DNA from: Propionibacteriaceae bacterium UBA7704
GTDB lineage: Bacteria > Actinomycetota > Actinomycetes > Propionibacteriales > Propionibacteriaceae
NCBI GenBank assembly: GCA_002482525.1
Contig: DLGC01000004.1
Coordinates: 157,962-221,961, forward strand
Direction: 5' to 3'
Length of the DNA: 64,000 nt
Shown here: one piece after another, positions 61,201 through 64,000 of the stretch
Layout: each line of letters opens with the position of its first letter
How positions within the stretch are numbered: the stretch's first letter is position 1
The notes under the pieces: model-generated
Seen by the model: only the letters and a program-made list of their open reading frames with translations
Database searches by the model: none
Told to the model about the DNA's origin: nothing
Program-made: the position numbers and the translations under genes

Positions 61201-62404
61201 GGACGTGGTCTACAACCATTTCGGACCGGTCGGGAACTATCTACCGAAGTTCGGGCCCTACCTCGCTGAGCACGACGGAGTCTGGGGTTCGGTCATCAAT
61301 TTGGATGGTCCGGGCAGCACCGAAGTGCGTCGCTACATTTCCGACAATGTGCGCTACTGGTTCGTCGATATGCATGTCGATGCGCTGCGGCTGGATGCCG
61401 TGCATGCGCTGGTCGACGATTCGCCGACCCACCTGTTGGAGGAACTGGCGATGGTCACCGCCGATCTCACCGCGCATCTGCGTCGGCCGTTGACCCTGAT
61501 CGCGGAATCCGACCAGAACGATTCGCGCATCATCACCTCCCGGCAGGCCGGTGGCTACGGGGTGGACGCTATCTGGAGTGATGACTTCCACCACGCTCTG
61601 CATTCGGCGCTCACCGGCGAGGGCGACGGGTACTATGCCGATTTCACCGAGCTGAGCGCTTTGGCGAAAGTCTGCGAGCGAGGCTTTTTCCACGACGGCA
61701 CGTGGTCGAGCTTCCGGGGCCGGGTTCACGGCAGCGCCTTGGATGTCGGGCGGATGCCGGCCTGGCGGTTGGTGGTGTGTTCGCAGAACCACGATCAGGT
61801 CGGTAACCGGGCTCGCGGGGATCGTCCCGAGGAAGTTCTGGATATCGATCAGTTGGCCTGTGCTGCGCTGCTCACGTTGACCAGCGGGTTCACCCCGATG
61901 CTGTTCATGGGCCAGGAATGGGCGGCCAGCACACCCTTCCCGTTCTTCTCCAGCTACACCGAGCCGGACATGGGTGAGGCGGTTACCCAGGGACGGTTGG
62001 CGGAGTTCGCACGCATGGGGTGGGACACCGACCAGGTGCCCGATCCCCAGGATCCGACGACCTTCGAATCAGCCAAGCTGCGCTGGGACGAGCGGGACGC
62101 CGACGACCACGCCGTCATGATGGACGTCCACCGCCGCCTGATCGCCCTGCGCGGCCAATACTCCGAGCTGACCAATCCGGTGATGGCGCGTACCCGTTGC
62201 GAATTCGACGAAGCGGCCCGCTGGTTCTTGATGCGTCGCGGCGGCGTGGCGGTGGTGGTGAACTTCGCCGCGACGCCGGTCACCATCGATCTGGGCGGTC
62301 CGCATCTGCTGCGATGGGCGACGCCCTCGGGAGCTCAGGTGGACGGCAACCAGGTGCAGTTGCCAGGTCATGCCGGGGCCGTGCTGCTGCCGTTGCAGAG
62401 CTGA
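58277..62404 (+). CDS. treYZ: Fused maltooligosyltrehalose synthase / trehalohydrolase (TreY-TreZ)
   Basis: 1375 residues. Converts the reducing end of maltodextrins or glycogen chains to a trehalosyl unit (TreY) and cuts off trehalose (TreZ). The TreY half is about 1-785: STYRLQI, DIVPNHVG, GLRVDHPDGL (nucleophile Asp), YVLVEKIL (Glu), GTTHDTKRGEGTRAR and the C-terminal VPGVPDIYQGSELWE. The TreZ half begins near 795 with RFDVWAPLPQQVRL: an isoamylase-type N domain, then YELHVGTFTPQGTL, ALRLDAVHAL (Asp), IAESDQND (Glu), SQNHDQVGN (Asp) and the tail MLFMGQEW. All catalytic residues of both halves are kept, so both activities are expected. TreY and TreZ are usually separate genes. No treX or glgX lies nearby. 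ATG 58277 with gagg upstream. Confidence 0.94.
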   Translation: MRSPKSTYRLQITEDFDLVAAAQTLSYLHELGVDWVYLSPLLASESGSDHGYDVADHSSIDVSRGRAAGLSTLATEAHRLGMGVLVDIVPNHVGVARPWENDWWWHVLTHGQASSYADAFDIDWEFGGGKLRLPVVADDDLLPDGRIAGLNVLGGELHYRGQRFPLAPDTVRSADDDPNEVHARQHYELMSWRRADRDLNYRRFFAVNSLVAIRVEDPEWFTRSHAEIQRWFDEGLVDGLRVDHPDGLRDPGKYLDDLAQLTGGGYVLVEKILALDRDDAGPLVVEDLPSGWATQGTTGYDAMALIDRVLVDPVGAAPLSALENRLREWPVDWSRLVHDGKLVVAHGILASEIRRIAREAVALLDAAPDPGQVEDAIAEIMADFEVYRSYLPQGREYLERAFGFAWERRPDLGAVLNQLYPLLADGAAPVAQRFQQTSGMVMAKGVEDGAFYRESRLTSLNEVGGDPSLFSISTEEFHEQMLLRQEQWPTAMVAGTTHDTKRGEGTRARISVLAEIPQLWAEALDELLRLVPVPDAGLANLIWQAIIGVWPADRERLHSYITKAMRESGEHTSWTAPNEPFEAAMQACADAAFDSPEVVAVLQRVLDAVVVPGRSNALAAKLLTLTVPGVPDIYQGSELWEHNLVDPDNRRPVDFELRSTVLSRVRLGNRPGVEAALDDPGEVKLLVTHQALTLRRDHPDFFSRYRPLPATGAAADHVVAFSRGGAITVVTRLAVGLARDGGWRDTTLRLPEGRWRDLISGRLVPTDAQRSVPVGQLLDRFPVALLVREQRRAGERGRFDVWAPLPQQVRLQVGDRVVPMERGVDGWWTPSEPEPLGRVDYGYLIDDDPQPRPDPRSRWQPHGVHGLSRTSDASAFEWHDKDWHGRPLAGSVIYELHVGTFTPQGTLDAAAERLEHLAGLGVDFVELMPVAAFEGDRGWGYDGVAWFAVHEPYGGPDAYRRFVDAAHAAGLGVIQDVVYNHFGPVGNYLPKFGPYLAEHDGVWGSVINLDGPGSTEVRRYISDNVRYWFVDMHVDALRLDAVHALVDDSPTHLLEELAMVTADLTAHLRRPLTLIAESDQNDSRIITSRQAGGYGVDAIWSDDFHHALHSALTGEGDGYYADFTELSALAKVCERGFFHDGTWSSFRGRVHGSALDVGRMPAWRLVVCSQNHDQVGNRARGDRPEEVLDIDQLACAALLTLTSGFTPMLFMGQEWAASTPFPFFSSYTEPDMGEAVTQGRLAEFARMGWDTDQVPDPQDPTTFESAKLRWDERDADDHAVMMDVHRRLIALRGQYSELTNPVMARTRCEFDEAARWFLMRRGGVAVVVNFAATPVTIDLGGPHLLRWATPSGAQVDGNQVQLPGHAGAVLLPLQS

Positions 62405-62408
62405 GTTC

Positions 62409-63035
62409 TCAGGGACGGTACTTGGGCAGCGGCCCGTACCACACCGCATCGAGCGGCGGCCGGAAAGCCGGGTCCGGGTGACGATGCCGCTGCCAGGCCT
62501 GGAAGAACACGGCGGCTGCCGGGAACCAGAGCAATCCCGCACCGATCAGGGCCAGGGGTATGGCAGCCCACCCGACCGGATTCAGCAACAGCACCAGCAG
62601 GCTGGTGGTGGCCGAGACGATCCCCGAGATCCTCGTCCAGGAATAGCCCCACCAGGCATAGAAGCCGGTGATCGAAGCCGCGGCGGACGCGATCAGGGTG
62701 GTGGCAGTGACAGCGGCGACCAGGCCCACCCGGGCCAGCGTCGAAGGCTCGGCGAATTGTGCGAACAGCCAGGCGGCGCTGTTGTAGCTTTCCACCGCGT
62801 TCCAGTAGGTCCACAGCAGAGCGGCGACCTGGACGGCGACCGCAAACAGACTGGTCGCCGTGGCGATGGTGATGATCCAGGGACGCTGCGGCTCACCGGT
62901 GCGGGGGTTCAGCGCTGCGGCGGTCTGTGGTTGCGTTTCGGGGAGCCAGGCCTCGATCGATCCCGGTGCGCTCGGCGCGGTCTCGGTCATCGGTGCAGAT
63001 TCGACGGGCACCGTCGAAGGCTGCGGCTGGTCCAT
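62409..63035 (-). CDS. Four-helix membrane protein, unknown
   Basis: 208 residues, strong ggaggaac ribosome binding site before the ATG at 63035. The first 50 residues are Pro/Ala/Thr-rich, then about four hydrophobic helices (about 55-75, 98-120, 128-150, 155-178) and a basic Pro-rich tail ending LPKYRP. No family recognised. Convergent with treYZ, four bases between stops. Confidence 0.72.
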   Translation of the reverse strand: MDQPQPSTVPVESAPMTETAPSAPGSIEAWLPETQPQTAAALNPRTGEPQRPWIITIATATSLFAVAVQVAALLWTYWNAVESYNSAAWLFAQFAEPSTLARVGLVAAVTATTLIASAAASITGFYAWWGYSWTRISGIVSATTSLLVLLLNPVGWAAIPLALIGAGLLWFPAAAVFFQAWQRHRHPDPAFRPPLDAVWYGPLPKYRP

Positions 63036-63073
63036 TGTTCCTCCGTGGCAGGTTCTGGTGCAGCCAGCCTACG

Positions 63074-63673
63074 TCACCAGGATTCGACCAGATACGCCTG
63101 CATGGCCGCGCCGGCGGCGGCGATGAGTTGGCGCTGACTCAGCGATGCCAGGTTCGGTGATTCCAGCAGATCGCGGGCGGTGGTCAGGCCCACGATCAAC
63201 GAGAAGGCGAGCGCCGCGCGCTGCTTCGCGTCGTGGTGGCCGAGTTGGGTTGCGATCTTCGCGAAATACTCCGCAGCCAGGAATTGGCTGAAGGGCCGTT
63301 GCATCTCCGAACCGTTGACCGAGGCACGGAGCATGGCGATCAGTCGCGTCTTCACTTCCGGGGTCTCCCAGATCTGCAGGACCTCGGCTACGACGCGCTC
63401 GCCGATGGTGGCGCGATCGCCGGCCAGGGCGCGCGCGACCATCTCTTTCGGATCGGGCAGGTCGATATCCAAGACGGCTTCGGCGAAGAGATCGGATTTG
63501 CTGTCGAAATAGTGGTGGATCAGCGCCGGATCGACGCCGGCCTCGCGAGCCACTGATCGCAGGGAGACCTTTTCGTAGCCGTGTCGATAGAACATGGCTA
63601 GTGCGGCCTCACGAATCTCGCGGCGAGTGTCGGTGTTGCCGGGACGACGACCGCGCGGTCGAGTCGGGTTCAC
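63074..63673 (-). CDS. TetR-family transcriptional regulator
   Basis: 199 residues, GTG start with a perfect aaggagg ribosome binding site. The N-terminal HTH has the usual RREIREAALAMFYRHGYEKVSLRSVAREAGVDPALIHHYF pattern (two pieces here: RREIREAALAMFYRHG and VSLRSVAREAGVDPALIHHYF with KSDLF after). The C-terminal ligand domain is of the actinobacterial TetR_C type (GERVVAEVLQIWE). It is likely to repress itself, the downstream membrane protein gene or the divergent HAD gene; only 37 bases separate it from the latter. No clear operator palindrome was found in that short gap. Confidence 0.9.
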   Translation of the reverse strand: MNPTRPRGRRPGNTDTRREIREAALAMFYRHGYEKVSLRSVAREAGVDPALIHHYFDSKSDLFAEAVLDIDLPDPKEMVARALAGDRATIGERVVAEVLQIWETPEVKTRLIAMLRASVNGSEMQRPFSQFLAAEYFAKIATQLGHHDAKQRAALAFSLIVGLTTARDLLESPNLASLSQRQLIAAAGAAMQAYLVESW

Positions 63674-63710
63674 CGCCGTCCTCCTTCACTGGATCGGTAG
63701 GCTCTGGGCT

Positions 63711-64000
63711 ATGGCTGTCTCGCGCTGGCGTTGCGTCATCTGGGATCTCGACGGAACGTTGGCTAATACGATTCCGCTCATTATCGCCTCATATGACCAT
63801 GCTTTGTACACCGTTCTTGGCATTCATGCCGACCCCGTACAGGCCCAAGGCTGGATTGGGCAAACCCTCTGGGATACCTTCACCGAGCGTTATCCCGATC
63901 ATGTCGATGCGCTGGTCGAGGCGTACGTGGATTTCAACCTCTCACAACTCGAGCGGCAGGTGCTGCGCTATGAGGGCATGGCCGAGCTGTTGGCCGACTT
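63711..64000 (+). CDS. HAD-superfamily phosphatase (3' truncated by window end)
   Basis: 96 codons visible from ATG 63711. It starts MAVSRWRCVIWDLDGTLANT, the DxDGT HAD motif I with nucleophile and acid/base aspartates, then a cap region (GWIGQTLWDTFTERYPDH). It resembles phosphoglycolate phosphatase/PpaX-like enzymes of the Gph group. The remaining HAD motifs lie outside the window, so the substrate is open. Confidence 0.85.
   Translation, partial: MAVSRWRCVIWDLDGTLANTIPLIIASYDHALYTVLGIHADPVQAQGWIGQTLWDTFTERYPDHVDALVEAYVDFNLSQLERQVLRYEGMAELLAD

Noticed and set aside
58214..61219. 1001-codon open frame antisense to treYZ
   Set aside because: GC-rich third positions keep the opposite strand open; the translation shows no family features, whereas treYZ on the plus strand has every catalytic motif.

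Overview
High-GC actinobacterial chromosome segment. GTG/TTG starts, ATGA/GTGA/TTGA stop-start overlaps, an OmpR/histidine-kinase pair, PspC, a malto-oligosyltrehalose route and a WXG100/EssC locus fit a member of the Propionibacteriales or a close relative. The genus is inference; no rRNA or species marker is present.

Layout. (1) 2-5512: 3' part of a giant surface protein, about 18 Ig-like He_PIG repeats capped by seven RCC1 repeats. (2) 5555-8516: serB, convergent with a GH13 alpha-glucosidase across a nested bidirectional terminator. (3) 8656-9914: NapH/NosR-like membrane ferredoxin plus a small membrane-anchored partner. (4) 10060-13744: an envelope-stress-like block (DUF4190 protein, lipoprotein, response regulator, histidine kinase, PspC, PLDc_N/SHOCT protein); three of its genes share a promoter motif TGCGA-N10-CTAG. 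(5) 13956-17912: two multispanning membrane proteins (one an AI-2E/PerM-family transporter), glycerate kinase and a small membrane protein.

(6) 18125-52461 is the centrepiece, about 34 kb read in one direction: PP2C phosphatase, FHA protein, Ser/Thr kinase, FHA-like/winged-helix protein, three tandem paralogous giant fibronectin-III surface proteins of about 2050 residues, MoxR ATPase, DUF58 protein, transglutaminase-like membrane protein, FHA-EssC-type secretion ATPase, WXG100 protein and an RDD protein. The kinase/FN3/MoxR/DUF58/transglutaminase/phosphatase/FHA set resembles the PFNA cluster known from bifidobacteria. Here it is joined to a minimal type VII secretion core and the FN3 gene is triplicated. 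Inferred working model: the kinase and phosphatase tune FHA proteins, including the FHA domain of the secretion ATPase; MoxR/DUF58/transglutaminase-like proteins assist envelope assembly; and the FN3 giants are the surface output with diverged C-terminal tips. Sequence oddities include a transglutaminase fold that has lost its Cys-His-Asp triad, a moxR fragment stranded between FN3 copies 2 and 3, WSxWS motifs in all three FN3 proteins, and a candidate operator related to GGATAGAACTATCC before four transcription units.

(7) 52445-64000: a dihydroorotate-dehydrogenase-like protein, a 1124-residue protein of unknown function, a membrane protein, an orphan PemK/MazF-like protein, a fused TreY-TreZ trehalose enzyme, a membrane protein, a TetR regulator and the start of a HAD phosphatase.
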